Positions 25,563 through 33,588 of a stretch of DNA of 64,000 nt are shown piece by piece. This DNA is from JAAZMI01 sp964603615. Its GTDB lineage: Bacteria; Bacillota; Dethiobacteria; DTU022; UBA8154. The DNA lies in NCBI GenBank assembly GCA_964603615.1, contig CAZRVU010000003.1, positions 41,223 to 105,222 of the forward strand, read 5' to 3'. Numbering within the stretch: position 1 is the stretch's first letter; each line of letters opens with the position of its first letter. The translations under genes and the position numbers were made by a program. The notes under the pieces are model-generated. The model was not told the DNA's origin. It did not search any database and was given only the letters and a program-made list of their open reading frames with translations.

Positions 25563-26165
25563 ATGACTACGCTTGCTCAGGAGTTTACCAAGGGGATTGT
25601 GCAGGAAAACCCTGTTTTCCGCTTAATACTCGGCATGTGTCCGACTTTGGCAGTAACCGTTTCAACCTTTAATGCTCTCGGAATGGGGGTTTCAGTCCTG
25701 GCCGTTCTTCTATGTTCCAATATTGCTGTTTCGGCTGTCCGCAATGTCGTGCCGGCCAAGGTAAGGATACCGGCTTATATTATGATTATCGCTACTTTTG
25801 TGACGATCGTTGAAATGGTGCTGAGTGCTTTTGCCCCGGAACTATTTGAAGCGCTGGGTATTTTTATACCGTTGATCGTCGTAAACTGTATTCTTTTGGG
25901 GAGAGCAGAAGCCTTTGCACGGAAAAACACGATTGGTCGTTCAATTATTGACGCGCTGGGTATTGGTTTGGGTTACATGTTATCCTTGACGCTGCTGGGA
26001 ACGATCAGGGAACTTTTAGGTGCGGGCAGTATTCTTGGTTACCCGGTGATGGGGACTGTCTTTGAGCCGATGGGGGTTCTCGCTGTGGCCCCGGGTGCTT
26101 TTATTACCCTTGGTGTTTTATTGGGTCTTTTTAATTATCTATTTAAGCGCCTTGGTATTGAGTAA
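25563..26165 (+). CDS. rnfE: Rnf complex subunit E
   Basis: A 200-residue integral membrane subunit with six hydrophobic segments, in the RnfA/RnfE (NqrD/NqrE) family. The NPVFRLILGMCPTLAVT start and the LGRAEAFA motif are typical. These two subunits hold a 2Fe-2S cluster at the membrane centre; C31 near the N-terminus and the cysteine of NCILLGRAEAF are candidate ligands. GGTGGAGGTG precedes the ATG at 25563. Confidence 0.95.
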   Translation: MTTLAQEFTKGIVQENPVFRLILGMCPTLAVTVSTFNALGMGVSVLAVLLCSNIAVSAVRNVVPAKVRIPAYIMIIATFVTIVEMVLSAFAPELFEALGIFIPLIVVNCILLGRAEAFARKNTIGRSIIDALGIGLGYMLSLTLLGTIRELLGAGSILGYPVMGTVFEPMGVLAVAPGAFITLGVLLGLFNYLFKRLGIE

Positions 26166-26257
26166 ATTTGCAGGATAGAACAGTTATACTGTAAAAATAT
26201 GTTAAATGATGTTGGGATAAGTAATGAAGATATTTTTGGAGAAAAGGAGGTTGGATG

Positions 26258-26836
26258 ATGAGCCTGTTGGCAATTATCTTCGTGGCAATTTTAGCTGACA
26301 ATATTGTTTTTAGCCAATTTCTAGGTATTTGTCCCTACCTGGGAGTATCTAAGCGTCTGGAAACCTCTTTGGGTATGGGGATCGCGGTGATCTTTGTGAT
26401 GGTCATGTCAGCGGTTGTGACCTGGATTGTTTACAATTATATCTTAGCGCCGCTCGATCTTGGTTACCTGCGGACTATCGCCTTTATTCTGATTATTGCC
26501 GGGTTGGTACAGCTTGTGGAGACGATATTAAAGAAAACAAACCCGACTCTTTTCCGCGCCCTGGGTATTTACCTGCCGTTGATTACCACCAACTGCACTA
26601 TTTTGGGCGTGGCAATTTTAAATGTGCAAAAAGATCACAACATTATTGAAACCGTTGTCTATTCGATTTCTGTAGCGGTTGGTTTTACTATTGCTTTGAT
26701 CATTATGGCCGGGATCAGGGAAAGACTAGATTTGGCCAATGTGTCCAGTTACCTGCGTGGTGCCGCGGTGAGCCTGGTTACTGCCGGGATTCTTTCCCTG
26801 GCTTTCATGGGCTTTAAAGGGGTGATGACTTTATAG
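26258..26836 (+). CDS. rnfA: Rnf complex subunit A
   Basis: A 192-residue six-helix membrane subunit paired with RnfE. DNIVFSQFLGICPYLGVS near the N-terminus and TTNCTILGVA are conserved and contain the likely cluster cysteines. Two adjacent ATGs (26255 and 26258) are possible; the second is better spaced from AAGGAGG. About 90 bases separate it from rnfE, more than other gaps in the operon, without an obvious terminator. Confidence 0.95.
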   Translation: MSLLAIIFVAILADNIVFSQFLGICPYLGVSKRLETSLGMGIAVIFVMVMSAVVTWIVYNYILAPLDLGYLRTIAFILIIAGLVQLVETILKKTNPTLFRALGIYLPLITTNCTILGVAILNVQKDHNIIETVVYSISVAVGFTIALIIMAGIRERLDLANVSSYLRGAAVSLVTAGILSLAFMGFKGVMTL

Positions 26837-26849
26837 GAGGTGAGTCCTG

Positions 26850-27680
26850 ATGTATATCGTTTATGCTTTTGCGGTGCTGGGGGGTTTAGGCCTGCTGTTT
26901 GGAGGTCTGCTGTCTTATGTTGCCCAGCGTTTTGCCGTAGAAGAAGATGAACGGATAGAGATCGTTGCCGATCTTCTCCCGGGTGCAAACTGTGGAGCTT
27001 GCGGGTTACCCGGTTGTATAAATGCTGCTGAAAAAATTGTTGCCGGGGAAATTGATGTAGGCAGTTGCATTGTGGGGGGAAAGGCTGTATGTGATCGGAT
27101 TTGTGAGATCTTGGGGCGAGCGACGGTAGCTGCCGATGTGAAAAAAGTTGCCGTAGTGTTCTGTTCGGGCACAAAAGATGTGGCTCACGACAAATTTGAA
27201 TATCATGGTGTGCAGGATTGCAAAGCAGCTATGATGTACGGCGGCGGTTTCAAGGCCTGTGAATATGGCTGCCTGGGGCTAGGCACCTGTGTGGAAGTTT
27301 GCCCCTTTGATGCCCTTTCCATGGGGGGAAACGGGTTGCCCGTGGTAGACCTGGAGCGCTGTAAAGGTTGCGGTGTATGTGCCAAGGCTTGCCCGCGCGG
27401 CGTAATTCGCATTGTTGAGGTTGGCCACCGCAGCAAAGCTGTGCTATGTAATTCCAAAGATCGGGGCAAGGCCACGCGTGAGGCCTGTGAGGTAGGTTGT
27501 ATCGGTTGTAAAGCTTGTGTCAAGGCTTGCCCGCAGGAAGCGGTTGTTGTAGAAGATTTTCTGGCCTATATCGACAGTGTCAAATGTAATGATTGTGGTG
27601 AATGTGTCAAAGCATGCAAGCGGGATATTATTAAGGATCTAGATTTTGTGGGAGAACTAGCTTTTGTAAAAACAGCTTGA
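26850..27680 (+). CDS. rnfB: Rnf complex subunit B (ferredoxin-type, multiple 4Fe-4S)
   Basis: The 276-residue subunit accepts electrons from ferredoxin. An N-terminal membrane anchor (about 2-24) is followed by the Fe-S domain motif CGACGLPGC and then several ferredoxin-type motifs: CKGCGVCAKACP, CIGCKACVKACP and CNDCGECVKACK, with an additional cysteine group (CEYGCLGLGTCVEVCP) before them. The high cluster number matches acetogen/clostridial RnfB. In the last motif the usual proline after the fourth cysteine is lysine. It closes the operon and is followed by terminators. Confidence 0.95.
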   Translation: MYIVYAFAVLGGLGLLFGGLLSYVAQRFAVEEDERIEIVADLLPGANCGACGLPGCINAAEKIVAGEIDVGSCIVGGKAVCDRICEILGRATVAADVKKVAVVFCSGTKDVAHDKFEYHGVQDCKAAMMYGGGFKACEYGCLGLGTCVEVCPFDALSMGGNGLPVVDLERCKGCGVCAKACPRGVIRIVEVGHRSKAVLCNSKDRGKATREACEVGCIGCKACVKACPQEAVVVEDFLAYIDSVKCNDCGECVKACKRDIIKDLDFVGELAFVKTA

Positions 27681-27707
27681 ATTGTTTAAAATAGGCCATC
27701 CCGGGTG

Positions 27708-27745
27708 AAGCAGGAGCTTTTTTACAGATGTAGCTCCTGCTTGAT
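27708..27745 (+). terminator. Hairpin after rnfB
   Basis: AGCAGGAGC and GCTCCTGCT form a perfect 9-bp stem, but no T-run follows; it may protect the rnf message or act as a weak terminator. Confidence 0.5.
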
Positions 27746-27804
27746 ACCTAGGGCCCGCTATTTTTAGCCCGGGAGCGTGCATGTCCAATGGTTAAAATTT
27801 TATA

Positions 27805-27833
27805 GGCAGGAAAATTAGCCTGCCGTTTTTTTT
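27805..27833 (+). terminator. Intrinsic terminator after rnf operon
   Basis: GGCAGG, loop AAAATTAG, CCTGCC, then a run of eight T. Confidence 0.88.
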
Positions 27834-27918
27834 ATCTCCTCAAGCAGGGATCGGGACGGCAATTTATGATCCTGGCTAGAATAAAGTACGATGGTTGGCA
27901 GTGAAGGGGGTGATTGTG

Positions 27919-28401
27919 ATGTCAGAAAAAAATCTTACACATTTTAATGCACAAGGCCGTGGCCGGATGGTTGATGTTAGCACCAAGGATACTACTTTTC
28001 GCCAGGCGAGGGCGGAGGCACAACTTTTTATGCAGTCCGGGACGCTACAAAAAATTAAGGAGGGAGGAATAGGTAAAGGCGATGTTTTAGGTGTGGCCCA
28101 GGTGGCAGGTGTCCTGGGCGCCAAACAAACCCCTTTCCTCATCCCGATGTGCCATCCCCTCAGTCTCACAGGGGTAGATCTTGATTTTAAATTTGAAGAA
28201 GAGAAAAATTGCCTCGTTATCGAAGCTACAGTAAAAGTAAAAGGCCAAACCGGTGTAGAGATGGAAGCGTTGACTGCGGCTAGTATTGCTGCTTTAACTG
28301 TTTATGATATGTGCAAGGCTGTGGATCGGGGGATGGAGATCCGGCAGATCCGCTTACTGGAAAAAATGGGGGGTAAAAGCGGTCACTACCGGCGGGCCTG
28401 A
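27919..28401 (+). CDS. moaC: Cyclic pyranopterin monophosphate synthase
   Basis: MoaC acts with MoaA to form cyclic pyranopterin monophosphate in molybdenum/tungsten cofactor synthesis. The 160-residue protein shows the family's core motifs PMCHPL (about residues 75-80), TGVEMEALTA and MCKAVDRGM, and ends in GGKSGHYRR as usual. The ATG at 27919 with AAGGGGG upstream fits the family length; the track's longer frame is unnecessary. No other moa genes are in the window. Confidence 0.95.
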   Translation: MSEKNLTHFNAQGRGRMVDVSTKDTTFRQARAEAQLFMQSGTLQKIKEGGIGKGDVLGVAQVAGVLGAKQTPFLIPMCHPLSLTGVDLDFKFEEEKNCLVIEATVKVKGQTGVEMEALTAASIAALTVYDMCKAVDRGMEIRQIRLLEKMGGKSGHYRRA

Positions 28402-28505
28402 TCCCTTGCCCTGCACGATCAAAAACTCTTCGGGTTCATTCGGGTTGTCTACCGTAGCCACGATACCATCGATCCCTTGCCCTGCACGATTAAAAACTCT
28501 TCGGG
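28400..28505. repeat. 35-bp direct repeat behind moaC
   Basis: The 35-base sequence starting GATCCCTTGCCCTGCACGAT and ending AAACTCTTCGGG occurs at 28400-28434 and 28471-28505 with one base difference, separated by 36 bases. Read on the minus strand it is open and codon-like (a segment containing PEEFLIVQGKG), so it may be the duplicated remains of a gene. There are only two copies. Confidence 0.6.
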
Positions 28506-28641
28506 GCCGGTTAATAGCCGCCGGGGATTCCAGGTTCTGATGTCTTGCCTAACCTGATTAAAAGTGCTACTATGTATTATGTATATGGCCTGCATGATAG
28601 AATATGAAGCTTAACGATCCATCCTGGGGAGTAATGGCGAA

Positions 28642-29754
28642 ATGAGGGTAATTATTGCTCGAATAACGGCCATTTTATTATTAATTGTAGTGATAGGTGC
28701 TGGTTTTGGTGGTTGTTCTCCGGCGGGGAATCGTACCCAAACCCGGTTTATCATGGATACGCAGGTTGATCTAGTTTTTTATGGGCTGACGGCCAGGCAG
28801 GCGGGGGCTATTGCCGAAGAAGTTTTTACTGAAATGCAGCGCCTAGAAAATATTTTAAGCAAATATATTCCCGGTAGCGATGTTAATCGCATTAATGCTG
28901 CTGCCGGACAGACACCGGTAAAAGTGCAGCCGGAAACAATTACTATCATGCAAAAAGCTCTGGAAATTGCCGGGTTGTCCGGGGGAAGCTTCGATCCTTC
29001 CGTGGCTTCCCTCTTAGAATTGTGGGGGTGGGATGCCGGTGACCCCGTGGTTCCTACGCGACAGGATCTCGACGCGATTCTTCCCCTGGTGGACTATCGA
29101 CGGATCGAAATCGATGTCGAACGCTCTACTATTTTCTTGCCTTTACCGGCCATGAAAATTGACTTGGGGGGTATTGCCAAAGGGTTTATTGTTGACCGGG
29201 GTCAAGCCCTGGCAAAAGAGCTCTCCTGTCCGGCTTCTTATATCAATGCCGGTGGAGATATCAAAATAAACGGAAAGAAGCCTAATGGAGAGAATTGGAA
29301 GATTGCCATTCAGGATCCCTGTGATCCCCGGGAGTGGGCAGCTATTATATCTTTACAAGAGGGGGGTATCGCTACTTCCGGTGATTACCAGCGCTTTTTT
29401 GAGGAGGACGGGGTAACTTATCACCATATCCTCGATCCTCACGAAGGTACGCCGGCTTCCGGTGTGCGCAGCGTAACTGTCGTTGCGCCGGATGCTTTGA
29501 CGGCCGATGCCCTGGCCACGGCTGTCTTCGTTCTGGGCCGGGAGGAGGGCCTGCAGTTGCTGGAAAACCTTGCCGGTATCGAAGGGGCGATTATTGATGA
29601 GCAGGGAGAAATGCATGTCAGCTCCGGGCTGGCCTCTAAGATTGAAATCCTTTCTTCCCGGGAGGCGGATGCAACAGGAACCGTCCCCATTGCATCGCAT
29701 TGCATCGGGGAGGTGAATGCAACGGGGACCGTCCCCATTGCATCTAATTGTTGA
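28642..29754 (+). CDS. apbE: FAD:protein FMN transferase
   Basis: ApbE transfers FMN from FAD to threonine or serine in target proteins such as RnfG and RnfD. The 370-residue lipoprotein has a signal with lipobox FGGC (C25), then the ApbE fold with the MDTQVDLVFYG strand, DLGGIAKGFIVDRG and NAGGDIKINGK segments, and SGDYQRFFEEDGVTYHHILDP. The catalytic domain ends near residue 340; the last 30 residues come from two family C repeats (ATGTVPIAS occurs twice) and are not a family feature. Its place behind rnf and moaC supports a role in Rnf maturation. Confidence 0.95.
   Translation: MRVIIARITAILLLIVVIGAGFGGCSPAGNRTQTRFIMDTQVDLVFYGLTARQAGAIAEEVFTEMQRLENILSKYIPGSDVNRINAAAGQTPVKVQPETITIMQKALEIAGLSGGSFDPSVASLLELWGWDAGDPVVPTRQDLDAILPLVDYRRIEIDVERSTIFLPLPAMKIDLGGIAKGFIVDRGQALAKELSCPASYINAGGDIKINGKKPNGENWKIAIQDPCDPREWAAIISLQEGGIATSGDYQRFFEEDGVTYHHILDPHEGTPASGVRSVTVVAPDALTADALATAVFVLGREEGLQLLENLAGIEGAIIDEQGEMHVSSGLASKIEILSSREADATGTVPIASHCIGEVNATGTVPIASNC
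29668..29744. repeat. Two family C hairpin repeats inside the apbE 3' end
   Basis: GATGCAACAGGAACCGTCCC-CATTGCATC (29668-29696) and a sister at 29716-29744 with core AACGGGGACCGTCCCCATT are palindromic and lie in frame in apbE, ending just before its stop and across the region where the next gene's ribosome site would be expected. Confidence 0.8.
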
Positions 29755-30287
29755 AACGGCAGGATACCTTCAAAATGGTTTATTTAGCTCTTTTGGTTGC
29801 CTTTGCCGTAGCCATACATGCGGTCGAGGCGGCCTTGCCCGTGCCCATACCTGTGCCCGGGGCCAAGTTGGGGCTAGCCAATATTATTACGTTGCTGGCA
29901 ATTGTTTTCTATGGTTATCGCAGCGGGTTAATAGTTGCTTCTTTACGCAGTATTTTAGGTAGCTTGCTCACCGGGGGTTTTTTAGGTTTTGGCTTTTACC
30001 TCAGTTTTAGCGGTGCTGTTCTCAGTTGCCTGGCGATGGCCTTTTTTATGAATTTTTACCGTCGCCATAAAATTACCCTGGTATCCGTCAGCCTTGCCGG
30101 GGCGGTGACTTTTAATATAGTACAGTTGGTGCTAGCTTCGCTGTTGGTGAGGAATATGCTATTGTTTAGGGGATATCTTCCCTTTTTACTGCTGTTGGCC
30201 CTGCCTACGGGCTTTTTCACCGGGCTGGCAGCTATTTACCTCGAAAAAGTTGCCCGGCGTGCCGGTTTGCAAATTAATCCGGGCTAA
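29748..30287 (+). CDS. Gx transporter-like membrane protein (heptaprenyl diphosphate synthase component I family)
   Basis: The 179-residue protein has about five membrane segments and matches the COG4769 family, often labelled heptaprenyl diphosphate synthase component I or Gx transporter. GAKLGLANIITLLAI is the conserved region. It often sits beside ApbE and Rnf-like genes. The start is unclear: TTG codons at 29748/29751 overlap the apbE stop without a ribosome site, and the first ATG is at 29775. The labelled enzyme activity is doubtful; a membrane transport or assembly role is equally possible. Confidence 0.78.
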   Translation: MLKRQDTFKMVYLALLVAFAVAIHAVEAALPVPIPVPGAKLGLANIITLLAIVFYGYRSGLIVASLRSILGSLLTGGFLGFGFYLSFSGAVLSCLAMAFFMNFYRRHKITLVSVSLAGAVTFNIVQLVLASLLVRNMLLFRGYLPFLLLLALPTGFFTGLAAIYLEKVARRAGLQINPG

Positions 30288-30340
30288 CGTTTTAAAGAGG
30301 GGCCGCCCGGCTCTTTGTTGTTGTAAATGAGGAGGTAAGT

Positions 30341-31030
30341 ATGGAAAAAAAATTGACCATCAAGGATTTGCCACCGGAAGAACGCCCCCGGGAAAAAATG
30401 AAAGAACAGGGGGCGGAAAAGCTTTCTAATGCCGAACTCCTGGCGATAATTTTAAGGACAGGCTACCGGGAGGAAACGGCGATTCATCTCGCAGAAAAAG
30501 TTATTTATAGGGCGGGAGGGTTGCGCTTTTTACCTGATTACACCCTGGAGGAGCTACAAAAGATCAAGGGTATTGGTTTAGCCAAAGCAGTCCAAATCAA
30601 GGCAGCCCTGGAGTTAGGGCAGCGCATAACTGCTAGTTTCCGGCCTGCCACACTATCATTAAGTTCGCCGCAGGAAGTGGCCGATTTTTTAATGGAAGAA
30701 ATGCGCTATTACCACAAGGAATATTTTAAAATTGTCTTACTGAATACCAAAAATCAGATCATCTCCCTGGAGGATATTTCTGTAGGCAGTTTGAACTCTT
30801 CGATTGTCCACCCCCGTGAAATATTCAATATTCCCATTAAAAAAAGTGCCGCTGCTATTATCCTGGTGCATAACCATCCCAGTGGTGATCCCCACCCCAG
30901 TCAGGAAGATCTGGATGTGACGACGAGGTTGGTGGATGCAGGGAAGCTATTAGGCATCAACGTTTTAGATCATATTATTATCGGAGAAAATCGTTTTTAT
31001 AGTTTTAAAGAAAAGGGTCTTCTGACTTAG
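30341..31030 (+). CDS. radC: RadC/JAB-domain protein
   Basis: A 229-residue protein with helix-hairpin-helix segments (about 30-100) and a C-terminal JAMM metalloprotease-like domain with HNHPSGDPHPSQEDLD, holding the metal ligands H-x-H-x7-D. RadC proteins are common upstream of mreB in Firmicutes, as here. Despite the name, a DNA-repair role is unproven; the fold suggests a metal-dependent hydrolase. GAGGAGG precedes the ATG. Confidence 0.95.
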   Translation: MEKKLTIKDLPPEERPREKMKEQGAEKLSNAELLAIILRTGYREETAIHLAEKVIYRAGGLRFLPDYTLEELQKIKGIGLAKAVQIKAALELGQRITASFRPATLSLSSPQEVADFLMEEMRYYHKEYFKIVLLNTKNQIISLEDISVGSLNSSIVHPREIFNIPIKKSAAAIILVHNHPSGDPHPSQEDLDVTTRLVDAGKLLGINVLDHIIIGENRFYSFKEKGLLT

Positions 31031-31088
31031 CGGGCCTCTAGCCCGCCGGGGACAAAAAACGGGGAACCAAGAAAGGGGAAAGCCGTAG

Positions 31089-32102
31089 ATGGGACTATTT
31101 ACCAGGTTCTTTTCCAGAAACATAGGTATTGATCTCGGTACTGCCAACACACTAGTCTACGTTAAGGGGAAAGGAATTGTTCTGCGGGAACCCTCTGTAG
31201 TGGCCATCCGTAGGGATACGGGTTCGATTCTGGCTGTGGGGGGAGAGGCCAAAAAGATGATAGGGCGCACGCCCGGCAATATTGTTGCCGTGCGGCCTAT
31301 GAGGGACGGCGTAATCGCCGATTTTGATGTGACACAGATCATGCTCAGACATTTTATTGCTAAAGCATACCGGCGGCGTGCTCTTTTTCTTCCACATGTC
31401 GTAGTTTGTGTTCCTTCCGGCGTAACCGAAGTGGAAAAAAGGGCTGTGCTGGAGGCAACGAAGCAAGCCGGGGCCAAGGAAGCTTTTTTGATTGAAGAAC
31501 CGATGGCTGCGGCTATTGGCGCCGGTTTGCCCGTAGAAGAACCTACGGGAAGTATGATCGTGGATGTGGGCGGAGGCACCTCCGAGGTGGCCGTGATTTC
31601 TTTAGGAGGCGTTGTAACCAGTGAGTCGATCCGCATCGGTGGCGATGAAATAGATAACGCTATTATCAATTATATTAAAAAAACATATAATTTAATGATC
31701 GGGGAGCGCACCGCTGAAGGGATCAAAATTAAGATAGGATCAGCCGATCACCTTCCCGAAGAAGAGCGGATGGAGATCCGGGGGCGAGATTTAGTGAGTG
31801 GTTTGCCCAAAGTATTAGATATCAGTTCATGGGAAATTGAAAGTGCACTGGCCGAACCGGTCACCGCGATTGTCGATACCATCAAATCTACTTTGGAAAG
31901 GACACCGCCGGAGCTGGCTGCGGATATCATGGAAAAGGGGATTGTGATGACAGGCGGGGGCGCCTTATTAAGGGGCTTGGATCAGCTAGTGGTTAAAGAA
32001 ACCGGCATGCCTGTTTACCTGGCAGAAGATCCCCTTGATTGTGCTGTGCTCGGTGCGGGTAAATCGCTGGGTGCCATCGATCTTTTAAAAGTGTCGCGCT
32101 GA
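31089..32102 (+). CDS. mreB: Rod shape-determining protein MreB
   Basis: MreB is the bacterial actin that guides sidewall peptidoglycan synthesis. The 337-residue protein has the actin-fold phosphate loops IDLGTANTLVY (near 14-24) and DVGGGTSEVAVISLGG (near 159-174), and a C-terminal TGGGALLRGLD adenosine motif. An N-terminal amphipathic start (MGLFTRFFSRN) fits membrane binding. It heads mreBCD-mrdA-rodA. Confidence 0.97.
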   Translation: MGLFTRFFSRNIGIDLGTANTLVYVKGKGIVLREPSVVAIRRDTGSILAVGGEAKKMIGRTPGNIVAVRPMRDGVIADFDVTQIMLRHFIAKAYRRRALFLPHVVVCVPSGVTEVEKRAVLEATKQAGAKEAFLIEEPMAAAIGAGLPVEEPTGSMIVDVGGGTSEVAVISLGGVVTSESIRIGGDEIDNAIINYIKKTYNLMIGERTAEGIKIKIGSADHLPEEERMEIRGRDLVSGLPKVLDISSWEIESALAEPVTAIVDTIKSTLERTPPELAADIMEKGIVMTGGGALLRGLDQLVVKETGMPVYLAEDPLDCAVLGAGKSLGAIDLLKVSR

Positions 32103-32156
32103 GGCTGGGTTTTTTTTATAATGGATTTAAGTTTAACGATATTTGGAGTGTGCAGA

Positions 32157-33023
32157 TTGAAATATACCTCCCGGAGAAGGCTAGTGATTTTAATAGTTGT
32201 TATCTTTTTCCTTTCCCTGAGTTTGATTACAGGGAAATTTTATTACCGCTATAATGTTGTCGAGGATTTGATTGCGACCGGGCTTTTGCCGGTGCAAGGT
32301 TTTTTTTCGCAGGTTGGAACACGTCTTTACACCTTTTCCCGCGGGGTATGGGAATATAATGTGGTTTTGGAGGAAAATAAATTGCTTAAAGAAAAGCTGG
32401 CCCGGGAGGAAAATCTGCAAAGCCAGGTGCTGGAACTGCTCAAAGAAAATCAACGCTACAGGGAGTTGCTTGGTTTTAAGGAACGGACCACCTATGTGCT
32501 GTTGCCGGCTGAAGTTGTGGCCCGGGATCCCAGTCATTGGTTTGAAACGATCACTATTAACAAAGGTTATGCTGATGGCGTGCAGAAGGAGATGGCAGTT
32601 GTTACCAACCAGGGTCTGGTCGGGAACATCTTTTTTATTTCTAGAAATTCCTCCCGTGTTTTATTGCTGACAGATTCACGCCGGGCGGTAAGTGCCTTGA
32701 TTCAGCGTTCCCGGGAACCCGGTTTTGTGGGCATCATTGAGGGCTATCCGGAAAAACAGGATTATTTAAAGATGAGCAATCTCCCGCCGGAAGCCAACAT
32801 CCAGCCGGGTGATACGGTCATTTCTTCCGGCCTGGGAGGAATCTTCCCCAAAGGACTGATTATTGGTCACGTTGTAGAGATAGGCCAGGATCAATACGGA
32901 TTGTTACAGCAGGCCCTTGTCTATCCTACCGTAAATTTTAACCGCCTGGAAGAAGTTTTTATTGTGATTGAACCTCCGGCAGAAGAAGTTGAGCTTCCGG
33001 CAGAAGAAATCACAGGGGAATAA
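32157..33023 (+). CDS. mreC: Rod shape-determining protein MreC
   Basis: MreC links MreB and the elongation enzymes outside the membrane. It has an N-terminal membrane segment, a coiled coil (about residues 60-105 with NKLLKEKLAREENLQSQ), and a beta-barrel domain with FETITINKGYADGV and GDTVISSGLGGIFPKG. I place the start at TTG 32157 because GGAG lies eight bases upstream and the family begins just before the basic RRR segment; an ATG at 32121 has no ribosome site. The C-terminal tail is acidic and repetitive (PAEEVELPAEE). Confidence 0.94.
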   Translation: MKYTSRRRLVILIVVIFFLSLSLITGKFYYRYNVVEDLIATGLLPVQGFFSQVGTRLYTFSRGVWEYNVVLEENKLLKEKLAREENLQSQVLELLKENQRYRELLGFKERTTYVLLPAEVVARDPSHWFETITINKGYADGVQKEMAVVTNQGLVGNIFFISRNSSRVLLLTDSRRAVSALIQRSREPGFVGIIEGYPEKQDYLKMSNLPPEANIQPGDTVISSGLGGIFPKGLIIGHVVEIGQDQYGLLQQALVYPTVNFNRLEEVFIVIEPPAEEVELPAEEITGE

Positions 33024-33045
33024 CGTAAGAGTACGGGGGATAATT

Positions 33046-33567
33046 TTGGAAAACAAATTCCATCTAATTTTTTATCCTTTCTTCGTCTTAATGACGATCC
33101 TTGTCCTGATTTTTCAGGGTTCTTTCCTGTCTTTTTTCTTTATGAAGGGCGGGATACCCGACCTGCTTTTAATAATTGTTCTTTGCCTTGCTTTTTTGGG
33201 GGGAGAGAAAAAAGGTTTGCTAATCGGTTTAATTGCCGGTCTTTGCCAGGATGTTATTTTTGGGCCGGCGATCGGGGTTTTTACCCTGGCAAAAATGCTT
33301 TCGGCTTATTTGGCCGGTCTGGCTGCCCGTGAAATCTACAAGGATCAGATCGTCGGTCCGGCACTTACAGTTTTTTTATTGACTTTTTTGCATGAAATAA
33401 TTATATTTTTTCTGATAGGTTTTTGGGGAGGAAGTAACCCACAACTGGCTATTGTCTTTAAAAATTTTCTTTACAGGGCCATTTTTCATGTCATTTTAAC
33501 TTTGCCGCTTTATCCTTTACTTTACCGGGCCGAACAGAAAAATTTCTTTTACCCGCTTTGGAAATGA
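33046..33567 (+). CDS. mreD: Rod shape-determining protein MreD
   Basis: A 173-residue membrane protein with about five helices; the GGEKKGLLIGLIAGLCQDV segment is characteristic of MreD. The TTG at 33046 is preceded by GGGGGA and gives the usual length; the longer frame overlaps mreC. It works with MreC and RodA/PBP2 in cell-wall elongation. Confidence 0.92.
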   Translation: MENKFHLIFYPFFVLMTILVLIFQGSFLSFFFMKGGIPDLLLIIVLCLAFLGGEKKGLLIGLIAGLCQDVIFGPAIGVFTLAKMLSAYLAGLAAREIYKDQIVGPALTVFLLTFLHEIIIFFLIGFWGGSNPQLAIVFKNFLYRAIFHVILTLPLYPLLYRAEQKNFFYPLWK

Positions 33568-33588
33568 GTCATAAAGGGGAATCCTTGC

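Noticed and set aside
28400..28505. Possible CRISPR array (35-bp repeat, 36-bp spacer)
   Set aside because: Only two repeats and one spacer, no leader and no cas genes; the unit reads like coding DNA.
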